From the NCBI RefSeq assembly GCF_963676685.1, contig NC_092351.1:38864733-38928732 (forward strand): 64,000 nt of DNA, written 5' to 3'. Numbering within the stretch: position 1 is the stretch's first letter; each line of letters opens with the position of its first letter. Below the pieces are notes generated by a model. That model searched no databases. It had not been told where the DNA came from and was given only the letters and a program-made list of their open reading frames with translations. Positions 47,701 through 58,902 of this stretch are shown here, piece by piece. Made by a program: the position numbers and the translations under genes. The DNA is from Mytilus edulis (Eukaryota > Mollusca > Bivalvia > Mytilida > Mytilidae).

Positions 47701-50700
47701 TTTTATCACCGGTATAAGGAAATAATTCGTAAATATAACTCAACATGCAGACATCTTATACGTTCAGGTATTTCACATCCAAAATTTTATGGAAATATTC
47801 TTTATAAAGCACAAAAATGTCAGTATTCTCCTCAGAAACTAACAAAACCTTTAAATAGACTTATTAAAAGGGGATATAGTTACGATACTGTTGTCAGGTC
47901 ATTAAAGATTGCATATTTTGGCTTTAACATTGATTCACTGATAGGGTCTTTGCATCGGAACTAAACACATTTATTTCTAAAAAAACAGTTGTTGGCATGA
48001 CACGGGTTATGTTCTTCTCATATATTTTATGATAGTATGATACTAAACCCCTAACGGGAGGGATTGTACCTGATATTCATATGATGAAGACATAATCTTT
48101 CAATCAGTTTAATTGAGGTCTGGAGCTGGCATGTCAGTTAACTGCTAGTAGTCTGTTGTTATTTATGTATTATTGTCATTTTATTTATTTTCTTTTGTTA
48201 CATCTTTTGACATCAGACTCGGACTTCTCTTGAACTGAATTTTAATGTGCGTATTGTTATTCTTTTACTTTTCTACATTGGCTAGAGGTATAGGGGGAGG
48301 GTTGAGATCTCATAAACATGTTTAACCCCGCCGCAATTTTGCGCCTGTCCCAAGTCAGGAGCCTCTGGCCTTTGTTAGTCTTGTATGATTTTAATTTTTA
48401 GTTTCTTGTGTATAATTTGGAGTTTAGTATGACGTCCATTATCACTGTACTATTATGCATATTTTAGGGGCCAGCTGAAGGACACCTACGGGTGCGGGAA
48501 TTCTCGCTACATTGAAGACCCATTGGTTGCCTTCGGCTGTTGTTTGCTCTATGGTCGGGTGGTTGTCGCTTTGACATATTCACCATTTCCTTTCTCAATT
48601 TTATGATATGAATATGTTACAAATAAAAATCTTTTAAAATTTTAAACCGGTAAATCCTCATAGCGCTTATGATTATATCAACCTGTTTTTATTTTTGATA
48701 TGGTAAAAAATATTTAGATACTGATCTTTAAGAACAGAGATATGAAGGTCGAATTGCACTCAAAAGCCTTCCGTGGTATCATTCTTTTTAAGGGTTTGTA
48801 TTTCGGCTTATATTTTTTGAATTTTCCTTGAACCTAAAATAGGTGCCAACATAATTAAAATAACCCGTCTACCTTCCTGAATGAGGAAAAAAAATTATCC
48901 TGTTGAACTTACTTTAGATAAAGCTAATACTAACAATGACCACTGCCCTTTCCTCGATCTTGATATCTATATCATTAACGGGAAGCTAAATACAAAAATT
49001 TATGATAAAAGAGATGATTTTTCATTTCCTATCGTTAATTATCCATTTTTTGGTGACGTTCCCTTGTCACCATCTTATGGTGTTTATATATCTCAACTTG
49101 TACGATTCGCTCGTGTATGTAACAACGTATTAGATTTAGCGAGAGAAATTTATGTATTACTGAAAAATTATTACACCACGGTTTTCGATATCACAAACTG
49201 GTCAAAACATTTACTAAATTTTATCACCGGTATAAGGAAATAATTCGTAAATATAACTCAACATGCAGATTTCTTATACGTTCAGGTATTTCACATCAAA
49301 TCTTTTATGGTAATATTCCTTACAAAGCACAAAAATGTCAGTATTCACCTCAAAAGCTTACAAAACCTTTAAACAGACTTATTAAGGGATATAGTTACGA
49401 TACTGTTGTCAGGTCATTAAAGATTGCATATTTTGGCTTTAATATTGATTTTCTTATAGGGGATTTGCATCGGAACTAAACACATTTATCTTTTTTTAAA
49501 AACAGTTATTGGCATGACACGGGTTATGTTCTTCTCATATATTTTATGATAGTATTATACTAAACCCCTAACGGGAGGGATTGTGCCTGATATTCATATG
49601 ATGATGACATAATCTTTCAATCAGTTTAATTGAGGTCTGAAGCTGGCATGTCAGTTAACTGCTAGTAGTCTGTTGTTATTTATGTATTATTGTCATTTTA
49701 TTTATTTTCCTTTGTTACATCTTTTGACATCGGACTCGGACTTCTCTTGAACTGAATTTTAATATGCGTATTGTTATGCGTTTACTTTTCTACATTGGCT
49801 AGAGGTATAGGGGGAGGGTTGAGATCTCATAAACATGTTTAACCCCGCCGCAATTTTGCGCCTGTCCCATGTCAGGAGCCTCTGGCCTTTGTTAGTCTTG
49901 TATGATTTTTAATTTTAGTTTCTTGTGTATAATTCGGAGTTTAATATGACGTCCATTATCACTGTACTAGTATACATATTTTTAGGGGCTAGCTGAAGGA
50001 CACCTACTGGTGCGGGAATTCTCGCTACATTGAAGACCCATTGGTGGCCTTCGGCTGTTGTCTGCTCTATGGTCGGGTTGTTGTCGCTTTGACACATTCC
50101 CCATTTCTTTTTTCAATTTTAAACTTGAGTTTCAAACATTTTCAATTTGATGCATAAGTTCTGTTTCAAAACGTGGTATATTTAGTGACGGGCTAACCAG
50201 GCGTGTTAAGGGTGAAAAATAGCTATAAGAATGTTGTTTTTGTGTGATCCGTACCCCTACATACATTATGAATATCGTTGTATGTACACCGATAACCATA
50301 TTCCCTATTTGTTTGAAAAAAAGTATCTTTCTATTCTACATAAATGAGGATGAATGTTGTAAATACATTCATACTTACATCGTTTGGGGATACTGTTGCT
50401 GCAGGCTGGAATAGAATTATATGAATCAAAGTTTAAAATTTCTGGAGTCGATTTCACAAAAAAACTAACGACTAAGAATGGTCGTAAGTCATGAACAATT
50501 CAGTATACTTACGAGCAATCTTAGTCGTAAGTTTTTTTTGTGAAATTGACTCCTGAAATTTAAAAATTCAGAGCAGATTAAACAGTTAAACTGAACATCT
50601 CATCCTTAATATTGATTGAACTAATTTCAATCATGTACACTTAATCAAGCTGTCAAAGATTTGTTTATTTACAAACGTACAATTTTACTAATTGCCATCG

Positions 50701-53365
50701 GAAATGGGTCCATTTTCACTGAAAATTGATTCGTACACAGCTGTTGTGTTATATATTTGTTTTCTCAACAGTTTAAAACGACAGGGACTGCATACGAAAT
50801 AGGGCCTGCGTAATTCCAACGTAATATGAAATGTGACGCTAACGCCATTTAAACTGGTACGCCATAATCAGTTCACTAAACACAAAAGTACTTGAAGAAT
50901 ATAGCATTAGGTTATAATTCTTTCAAAATCAAGAAGATTCTCTATCAGGATTACATCCAAACTGAATAGGTTTTGTAATTCCAAGGCATTGCTCAAATAC
51001 AAGGCTTATTTTATTTTTTTACAATCCATAATAAACCATGATAAACAGAAACAATGTTATTGTATGGCGTTCATTATCACTGAACTAGTATATATTTGTT
51101 TATGGGCCAGCTGAAGGACGCCTCCGGGTGCGGGAATTTCTCGCTACATTGAAGACCTGTTGGTGACCTTCTGCTGTTGTCTGTCCTATGGTCGGGTTGT
51201 TGTCTCTTTGACACATTCCCCATTCCCCATTTCCATTCCCAATTTTATTGTGTTGAAATATTCTATACTACTTTAAAGTACCTACAACGTGTAAACAAGT
51301 CGATTCAAAAATAGCATCTTACCTTTTTTAGCGTGTCTTGAACAACTTTTGGATACAGGCTCTGCAATCATTAATGAATTTGTAAATGAAATAAAAGGAG
51401 AAGGTGCAATTATTAAATTCATACCATTTTCTATTTCTTTATCGAACTTAGATAATAAAGTTACTCAAATAATGTGATTTTATCAAGAACACAGAAAACA
51501 TGTGAACCTTCTTCGTCACATTATGCAGAATTTGAATTGTTCTTGATACATGTATATGTCATAGATGTACGCAACAGAAAAACAGCACAAAAAGACGTAT
51601 AATTTTGAAGCATGTTGTCCAACCTTGCCTTCTCGATTGTCTAAGGTAGATGTAATCGAAATCGAAATGATAATTATTCCAACAGGTTTCTATCAAAATT
51701 TGATAGTAGAGAAAAGATGCAAAACCATATATTTAACGTTTATAAATGCGTACTTACAGTTTTAGTAGCAGATACCAACTGGTCAGGTTGTCGATGAAGA
51801 CAGCATGCTATGTCCCAGACATGTGTTTTGATATCTGTCATCTGTTTCTTTTCAATTTCTTGGCAAATATTGAGGCATTTCTGATTTTCAAAATTAATTC
51901 AAATACATGATTTTAAAATTGGAAATACAAATTTAACAAATAATAAGTTATAATAACTACTTTGGAGCTTTTTAAAGTTTAAAAATACGAAGATACATTT
52001 CAGTTTATTTCTAAACAACCAAGTTAGATTCTCTTCTTGATGCAGGCGATTTATAATTTTTACCATGTATTCAAAACATTTGATTCTTTAAATCTTTGCA
52101 AGGAAATATGTTATTTTACGGAAAACAATTTTCTAGGTCAGACTCGATGATTTTTTTTTAATATACCTGCACAATTGAACACAGTTCCTTTTCAATTGAA
52201 GAGTTCTCATTTTTCATGATTGTCTGAAATTCATCAAATGCGTCTGACCATTCATCAGTATACAAACTAGACCATTTCTCTGCAAGTTTTGTTGGCCTAT
52301 TAGCATCACTAAGATCAGTTATATCACTGTTCCCTTTTGTAAGTTGAATACCAGCTATTTTACTTAGTCTAAAAACAAATAATGGCAAAAATCTACAGTA
52401 ACATTTTGATACAACTGTCATACAAGTGAGAGGGTTAGCTGGCAATAAAACCAGGTTAAATCTACCATTTTCTACATTCGAAAATGCATGTACCAAGTCA
52501 GGAATATGACAGTTGTTATCCATTCATTTGAAGTGTTTGAGCTGTTGATTTTGTCATTTGATTATGGACTTTCCGTTTTAAAATTTCCTTTTCAGTATTA
52601 TTCTGATTTAACGTTTTAACACATTACATGTACTGTTTCACATAATGCTGTGTGTTTTGTATTCAATGTCAGTTTTGTTTTGTTTATAGGAATATTTGTC
52701 CTACTAGAAAAGCTAACTTTTGTTCAAAGCTTTCACGGATGGTATTTTTTTTCTTTTTTTTTTAAAACTTGTATGGCCCAACTCTGCAATCTTACTACGT
52801 CATCCGTCGTCGAAGTTAAATCTTTTCTGAAACTGCTCGGCCAAATTGAGCCAATCTTTGCCACAATCATAATTAGGGTATCTCATTTACAAAATGCGTC
52901 CGGTAAACCCACTTGTCAAACAACATGACCAACATGACTTATATATAACATAAGGATAACATTCAAGTTTTGTCTTTAATCTTAAAACCCTTTATTTCTA
53001 TTTATAGAGAAAATGATATGAGCTCAAAAGTTGAAGTGAAGAGATTGTTTCTTTATATTAAAACTGACAGACGAATTTTTTAGGAGTTATTGACCTTCAA
53101 TGATCATATCAATTTTTTTCTCCATTTTTGCTTATATCTCGCAAATCACAATAGAGACGCTAGTTTACATATGATCATCAAGAAAAGATAGGACAAACAA
53201 GACAAACATTGTCAATATCGTCGGACAACTTTTTTTGGAGTATTGTTATATTTGATGACGATAATTACCAATTTACAAGACAAAAATGACGATTGCTCAA
53301 GATGCAACACACAGACCTACGTAAACGACACATGTTCTTTAAATCCTTTAGTTTATAAAATAAAA

Positions 53366-53410
<45 letters not shown>

Positions 53411-53975
53411 ATTGATTTTAAAATGGATTAAACAAACTGATACAGTATATGTCATATATGACTATAAATTTTTATGTTTTACATATTCCTTTGTGCTGAA
53501 TAAAGGTAAATTTGCAAATTAATACACAAGCGCAATTCTGCAAAACAACATTTTAGGCTTTTTGATTATACAGATACCAATGATATGAAAGTTTATTCAT
53601 GTTATACCTAGAAAGAGCGTTCTCTTTTTCATTTGAAAGAATGTTATTGTCTTTCGTCAGTTCTTGGTTCTTCTGTTGTTTAGCATCAAGTTGCTTCCCC
53701 AATACCATGTTATCATGTTTTAAAGCTGACAACTCTTTTTTCAATCTTTCTTGTTCAGCCAAACACTCATTGAATGTTGCGTGTATACTCCTATTTGCTT
53801 CTTGTACTTTTTTCTCGTTCTCTTTTAGCTGCCCAATGTCTACTTTGAGTTTTTTTTGTTCTGCTACAAAGTTATCAACAACAATCCTGGTGTCGTTATC
53901 AGAGTACCACTTGGCTCTAACTGATTCCATCATTGGATCGCGATGTTCTCTCGACATACTCCAATCATTACCCAT
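44745..53975 (-). CDS. Gene B: MIEAP/SPATA18-like protein, 7 exons, 441 aa
   Basis: Exons on the minus strand: 53975-53608, 52368-52167, 51880-51758, 51361-51323 (39 nt), 50405-50379 (27 nt), 46520-46410 and 45200-44745 (1326 nt with stop). Residues 25-122 are a strong coiled-coil candidate. Residues about 130-170 hold the core DLSDANRPTKLAEKW / SLYTDEWSDAFDEF. The 41-codon exon 3 has CLNIC and HVWDIACCLH. Exon 6 reads CMEELIEIVHERRKYDKN. The last exon has CWSMVIKEPP (about 319-328), then DFVVWPALLLHKDGPILTKG (about 357-376), then an acidic Asp/Glu/Asn-rich tail. All junctions are GT-AG and nearly all are phase 0. An acceptor lies just before the ATG, so an upstream exon, probably untranslated, is likely. 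Intron 5 (3.9 kb) contains two antisense Penelope-like copies. Role by family: a mitochondrial-quality-control-type protein; not shown here. Confidence 0.8.
45266..45655 (+). repeat. ATGCCCCAT-family element with GTTC/GTCC tract in gene B intron 6
   Basis: Begins TTATGCCCCATTTATGGC, then imperfect (GTTCGTCC)n at 45300-45450, then TGTCCCGCTTCAGGTAAAAG, CACGGTCCACTGAAC and GATGGGGCATCCGTGTAC. The short outer ends are inverted (ATGCCCCAT / ATGGGGCAT). Non-coding. Confidence 0.65.
46600..48605 (+). mobile_element. Penelope-like element 2, copy a (5'-truncated)
   Basis: A retroelement in gene B intron 5, antisense to the host gene. It enters inside the RT region (open from about 46600, no nuclease), reads through the RT and ends in a 640-bp 3' region. 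That region contains the GGGGGAGGGTTGAGATC block, the CCCAAGTCAGGAGCC block and a final TTTCTCAATTTTA. 5' truncation with a conserved 3' end fits target-primed reverse transcription. A second partial copy follows at once. Confidence 0.72.
46657..47964 (+). CDS. Penelope-like reverse transcriptase (intact motifs, 435 aa, N-terminally truncated)
   Basis: An uninterrupted reading frame. YWLPKLHKKPYKYRFIS lies near residues 7-23. Motif A is QSFDFSTLYTTLP (88-100, catalytic Asp 91), motif B is GIPMGTNCAPLIADL (174-188) and motif C is FRYLDDIL (218-225, two catalytic Asp). A Lys/Asp-rich block KIYDKRDDFSFPIVNYPF follows at about 273-290, then the thumb region and a C-terminal KAQKCQYSPQ / GFNIDSLIGSLHRN. 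No GIY-YIG follows the RT, so if this family has a nuclease it must lie upstream in the lost 5' part. The start codon is only the first ATG in the truncated frame. The intact frame suggests a recent insertion. Confidence 0.75.
   Translation: MKVPTMYWLPKLHKKPYKYRFISSSSHCSTTKLSVLLTSTLGTIKNLIINCSNKAFENSGINYFWSVKNSLEVLDKLHAYIGDFESVQSFDFSTLYTTLPHILIKKKFTSLINWAFKKSECEYICSNSFRSFFSSNKQKNYVNWTCFDTIYALEFLLDNIFVRFGDSVYRQVIGIPMGTNCAPLIADLFLYCYELQFMTKISKDPSKQHLIQKFNNTFRYLDDILALNNDDFSMYTKEIYPVELTLNKANDNNDHCPFLDLDIYIINGKLNTKIYDKRDDFSFPIVNYPFLDGDVPLSPSYGVYISQLVRFARVCNNVLDFSERNLCITEKLLHQGFRYHKLVKTFTKFYHRYKEIIRKYNSTCRHLIRSGISHPKFYGNILYKAQKCQYSPQKLTKPLNRLIKRGYSYDTVVRSLKIAYFGFNIDSLIGSLHRN
48878..50118 (+). mobile_element. 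Penelope-like element 2, copy b (shorter, frameshifted)
   Basis: A second 5'-truncated copy of the same family, about 900 bp after the end of copy a's RT frame. It begins at the block ending YPVELTLDKAN, so it has lost motifs A, B and C. It then runs parallel to copy a through the RT C-terminus and the full 3' region. A one-base loss near 49128 (ttagatttagcg versus ttagattttagcg) shifts the frame, and later there is a 3-base deletion. The frame 48881-49243 is therefore only a remnant. It ends in TTTCAATTTTA. Confidence 0.72.
50448..50570. repeat. Short hairpin element next to gene B microexon 5
   Basis: GGAGTCGATTTCACAAAAAA and ACTAAGAATGGTCGTAAG are inverted by CTTACGAGCAATCTTAGTCG and TTTTTTGTGAAATTGACTCC. 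The hairpin begins about 40 bp upstream (on the gene strand) of the 27-nt exon. Confidence 0.55.
51060..51246 (+). repeat. Solo tail of Penelope-like element 2 in gene B intron 4
   Basis: The last ~185 bp of the element 2 tail (GGGCCAGCTGAAGGACGCCT ... TTCCCAATTTTA). A decayed shorter piece lies at 18170-18255. Confidence 0.6.
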
Positions 53976-54118
53976 TTTACTATTTAAAAAAAACCACGAT
54001 AAATAAATATGATGAGGTCACTAAATATTTTCAGGGGAACAAGTAGTGGCAACTCGGACTGCTGTCATTTATCGTTAAAAAGGTAAAAATAACAAAGTTA
54101 GCAATATTTGAAATCACT

Positions 54119-55138
54119 CCTTCTTAAATTTTACGGACACCATCACGAGTTAGTTGACTGTTTAAGAAATAATTCATGGGGGCTTGAATATATCGTGATT
54201 TTACCACGGGTTGGCCCTTTATGACAAATATTTTACCCCTGAGCGATAGCGAGGGGTAAAATATCGGCATAAAGGGACAACCCGTGGTAAAATCTAGATA
54301 TATTCAAGCCCCCATGAATTATTTCGATTCTGATAGGACACATACGGCAATTCTTTTGGATCGAAGCGCTCTAGGTGTAGGCAAATATTTGCCGTTCCCA
54401 TAAATAAACGCACTAATAAACTAGCGTAAAAGAACGGAGCAAACTGCATTAGTGACATGCTTAAACTATTTAAAATAATGTATTTAGACAGTTTTGGATG
54501 AATTTGAATGATAATTTATTTATATGTCTTATATGATGTACAATAAAGGGCTTTTGCCACATTTTAGCATCATTTGTGTATGTTTCCTTGTGATGATTTT
54601 CGGATTAACAAGCGTGTATTTTCCCGTAAAATGCTTACATTCTAACGTCATTGTTCTATGACGTCGGGTATCTCATTCATAAAAAAGCATATGACGTGGG
54701 AGTACAATCGGAACAGCACTGGCAATATATTCATATTTTACCACGGGTGTGTACTCAAAGCGTTTGAAGGACGTCATGTTAGAATATGGAATAACCGTTT
54801 CACAGATTATATCGGATATGTTTTTTACGTCGTAACTACAATCCCCTTCCCTTTTCATGAATGTGACCTACCGAATTAGACTGTTTACCGGGTTTGTAAT
54901 AACATGAGCAAATGACGGGTACCACATGTGGAGCAGGATCTGCTTACCCTTCCTGGGCACCTGAAATCATCCCGAGTTTTTGGTGGGGTTCGTGTTGCTC
55001 AGTTTTCTATATTGTTTCTTGTGTACTATTATAAGTTTGTTTGACTTTTTTCATTTTTAGCCATGGCGTTGTCAGTTTATTTCGATTTATGAGTTTAACT
55101 GTTCCTCTGGTATCTTTCGCCCCTATTTTATATGTCAT
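54119..55138 (+). mobile_element. Penelope-like element 1, 3' end only, interrupted by a hairpin element
   Basis: 54119-54165 matches the end of the element 1 RT (AAATTTTACGGACACCATCA), and 54780-55138 continues it (GGAATAACCGTTTCACAG through the tail). Between them sit about 615 bp of unrelated DNA with a strong hairpin. The older retroelement piece was therefore split by a later insertion. Confidence 0.65.
54163..54782. mobile_element. Hairpin-bearing insert inside the Penelope-like tail
   Basis: 54167-54240 and 54247-54330 are near-perfect inverted arms (AATTCATGGGGGCTTGAATA ... ACCACGGGTTG ... and complement). They meet at TACCCCTGAGCGATAGCGAGG, itself palindromic. The motif TTTTACCACGGGT recurs at about 54737. 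No coding is seen. The flanks rejoin to give the retroelement tail, so the whole piece is an insertion of unknown class. Confidence 0.55.
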
Positions 55139-55139
55139 T

Positions 55140-56930
55140 AACATCATCCATTCTGACATCGAAAGATGTAGCAAACTATGTGTCGCTAGGTAGCGTATAA
55201 TTGCTCAAATTTTTCTGTAATCCCTTAGTTTGTTTATTTTTGTAGTCAGCTATATCAAAATAAGGGGATGTGGTATAACGGAAGGTGCGGATGGGTATAC
55301 ATGCAGAATAGAGAATAATGGGGGGAAATAAAAAAATAGAGAAAAATGAAGAAAAAAATATATAAAGAAGGATATAATTTTTATGCGGTTTGTCAATGAG
55401 TCAACTATCCATGACAATAACGCTTATTTTTATTTTGTTGTCTACTTTCGTTTCATATACTTATATTATTTCTTTATAAAACAATGAGATGTGGTATAAT
55501 TGACAATGGTTAATATGCAATTTCCCTTATACATTATCTATTATGATCTTTTCTTATATACTTATTGGTTTTTAACACATTTGATAAAACAAATATGACT
55601 TACCAATGGCAGACCAACTAGCTGCCTTGATAAACAGGAAGTAGTTCAAGGAATTGATATAGATAGTTGTGACAACATGATATCACATGATCAAAAATTT
55701 ATTTAAATGTATGCTCCATTAAGACAGAAATGACGTAATAGAAATTAACTAGCCACTGTCAAGTTATTATTTGAACACTTCTGAATAAACAAGATGCGCA
55801 TCGCTTTACGTGAACAGTTGCAAGTTACATATATACCTTATTGAAAGCCACAGTGAAATCCCCGAAGAATATTGTTTTCCTTATTTATCATGTTTATGTT
55901 ATTAGAAATGCTTTAAACAAATAATCATCGGCCGTAAAAATCCCGTCAAATTATCATTATTCCCATCAACAATAAGCACCGTAAAACCAGTTAACAAGGA
56001 ATCCGAGTCCAATTTAGAAAAGATACCAGAAGAAGCTAAGCAGCATTGACAATACACAGCATATATTAACAAAGGACTATTAGCAGCTTCTAAAATTTCA
56101 GCTCCAGCTTTTCATAAACGGATCAAACCATTCACCATTCTGTCACAATCCCTCTCGTTAAGGGTTTAGTGGCATGTCATCTTATTTTTAACGACAACAT
56201 AACCCGTATTATGCCAGCAACATGTTGTAGAATAAATTGTGTTTATTTTCGATGCCAAGACCTTATAGGTGTGTCAATATCAATTCAAATACATATTATC
56301 TTTAAGAATTCACAACAGAATTGTCGTTATATCGTGTTTGAATTAGTCTGTTAACAGATTCCGTAAGCTTTTGAGGGTGATTAAAGACATTTTTTGATGC
56401 TGCATGCTTTTTATATGTGAAATTCGGATAAAAAGCTCACTAGAGCTCATGCTTTTGTCTGTTATTATGTATGTATACGCCGACTCTAAATAAAATTTAC
56501 TTACTTACTTACTTTGTTCTTTGTATAGAATGTTTCAATAAAGGATGGCCCGGGATGTGAAATACACGAACGTACAATGTGTCTACAATCTGTCTCGATA
56601 GCTAGTATAGTTTGGCATTGCACAAGGTCATATGTTTCTCTTACTGTTGATTCCGTATTTTACACTAAATCCATTGGTTGTTGAATGTGTATTAAACAAT
56701 TAATTTTTTTTTATTCTAAGCATCAAGTTTTTTTTTATAAGTTTTTGTTGGCTTTGAACTAGTTTTCAGTAACTGCGAGATCCATCAGATCTATACTTTG
56801 TGTCTTTTGAGTTTTTGTTAGATCGGACGATTTACAAATGTAAGCTCCGTTTAATGGATTTTTATAATTTGGTCTTATGTTGTATTCTAACATCATTGAC
56901 CCAACCAACAAACATGTTTAACCCCGTCAT
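55140..56930. other. Spacer between genes B and A
   Basis: Apart from the reverse Penelope-like piece at 56130-56295 and a short TTAC microsatellite after CTCTAAATAAAAT (about 56487-56515, like the 3' end of a non-LTR element), I see nothing supportable. Confidence 0.5.
56130..56295 (-). repeat. Decayed piece of Penelope-like element 2 (reverse)
   Basis: Reverse complement of the RT end and start of the 3' region: TCCCTCTCGTTAAGGGTTTA, ATAACCCGTATTATGCCAGC, GATGCCAAGACCTTATAGG. More diverged than the intron copies in gene B. Confidence 0.45.
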
Positions 56931-57623
56931 ATTATGTATGTGCCTGTCAGAAGTCAGAATAGATATAGGAAGATGTGGTGTGAGTACCAATGAGACAACT
57001 CTCCATCCAAATAACAATTTATAAAAGTAAACCATTATAGGTCAATGTACGGCCTTCAACACGGAGCCTTGGCTTACATCGAACAATAAGCTATAAAGGG
57101 CCCCAAAATTAATATTGTAAAACAATTCAAACGGGAAAACCAACGGTATAATCTATATAAAAAAACGAGAAACGAGAAACATGTATAAATTACATAAAAA
57201 AACGACAACTACTGTAAATCAGATTCCTGACTTAGGACAGGTGCAAACATTTGCAGCGGGATTTAACGTTTTAATGGTACTAAACCTCCTCCCTTTTACT
57301 GAAAAAATAGTATAACATCACAACATAGGAAAACACACGATAAAATATCAATTCGAAGGCTTAACTCAATCAAAAAACGTAGATTAAGCATGTAATCCAG
57401 GGGTTTTCCTATATTAATGTACATTATATTTTTTTTTCGTCTACACTATTGTTTCGTATTTTTGAAATACTTCAGGCTTTATTTGGCCTTTTTAACTTTT
57501 TTGGATTCGAGAGTTTTAATTTTCCGAGGGTATCACCATCCCAGTGGTCAGCACTTCTGACATGAATTATCATTGATATGGTCAAAAATAAACTCATCAT
57601 AGATACCAGGACTAAATTTAGTA

Positions 57624-58070
57624 TAGAATGAAATTCAAAACAGTGTGGCTGTGGCCATTGATTGACACATCAAATTCATCCATTGACTGGCACAATTTAG
57701 GTGAACGTTTGTATTTAACGACCACTGCTCACTATGTACTTTTTAAAGACACTTAAACTATGGGGTCACCAAAGGTTCTCAACACCTTAATAAAGTAATT
57801 CGAAAAATTAATCAGAAATAAAACGATGTTTTGATTTATATCAATTATATAAATCAAAACATAAAGGTTATTCCTGATTAATTTTTCGAATTATTTTATA
57901 ATTAAAGGCGTTAAGAAACCTTTGGTGACCCCACAGTTTAAATGTCTATCGTAGGTACGTCGTGAACAGTGGTCGTTACAGACAAACGTTCACGTAAATT
58001 GTCCCAGTCAATGGATGAATTTAATGTGTCAATCAATGGCCACAGCCACACTGTTTTGAATTTCATTCTA
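57624..58070. mobile_element. 447-bp near-perfect palindrome with TA duplication
   Basis: Arms of about 215 bp, TAGAATGAAATTCAAAACAG ... and complement, meet at TTTTGATTTATATCAATTATATAAATC. TA at 57622-57623 and 58071-58072 flanks it. Outside, a GACGAAACGCGC-family copy is split precisely at that TA. This fits a mariner-like non-autonomous foldback. Confidence 0.68.
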
Positions 58071-58840
58071 TACGCCAGACGCGCGTTGCGTCTAAAAAAG
58101 ACTCATCAGTGTAAATCAGAGCTGTATTTGGCAAAACTTTTATGAATTTTGGTCGTCAATGCTCTTCAACTTCGTACTTTATTTGGCCTTTTCACTTTTT
58201 TTGGATTCGAGCGTCATTGCGGAGTCTTTTGTAGACGAATCGCGCGTCTGGTGTAAATAAAAAAATTAATCCTGGTATATAAGATGAGTTGATTTGTACA
58301 CAAATCAGGCGTTCGTTCTCTCGTTTGAATTGTTTTACATTTGTCATGTAGAGGCCTTTTATAGCTTAAGTATGAGTGTTGTTCATTGGTAAAGGCTGTT
58401 TTGTGACCTATAGTTTATAACTTGTATGTCATTTGCCTATGGTTGATAGCTGTCACATTGCATACAACATCGTCTATTTTTTATATTATGAAACATCAAG
58501 AATGAATATGACTTGTTATCCTAGTCAGATACGATGCAAATCTTTTAAAAGGATATGAAAATCTAGACAACAAAAAACAAATTAATAAAAGACAGCAGAG
58601 CAACAAATAGAAATATTAAAAAAGACAACTACTGAATGCCGTGCAATAAACGGTGGTTCCCTTTATCTATGGCAAATGGTCATTTGGAGGTATTTGTTCC
58701 ATTGGCAATCATACCATATCTTCATTATTTTTTTAATTTGAACATAAAAGATAACTCAACGTTTTTAGTTTTATACAACGGTTTGCAGCGTATCTTTTTT
58801 TTAAAATCTATGTTTAATATAAACATAACTTATTTATCAT

Positions 58841-58846
58841 TTTATT
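58841..58846 (-). terminator. Poly(A) signal of gene A
   Basis: AATAAA on the minus strand, 57 bases after the stop. Confidence 0.5.
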
Positions 58847-58902
58847 AGAATAACATTTAATTGTTTAATACAATTTCAATTTTGATCATCACACTCGCTA
58901 TA

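Noticed and set aside
48881-49243. Treating the 120-codon RT-like frame as a separate gene
   Set aside because: It is copy b of the neighbouring retroelement, truncated at the front and frameshifted near 49128.
53599-54006. 135-codon plus-strand Ser/Phe/Leu-rich frame
   Set aside because: Antisense shadow of the coiled-coil exon of gene B.
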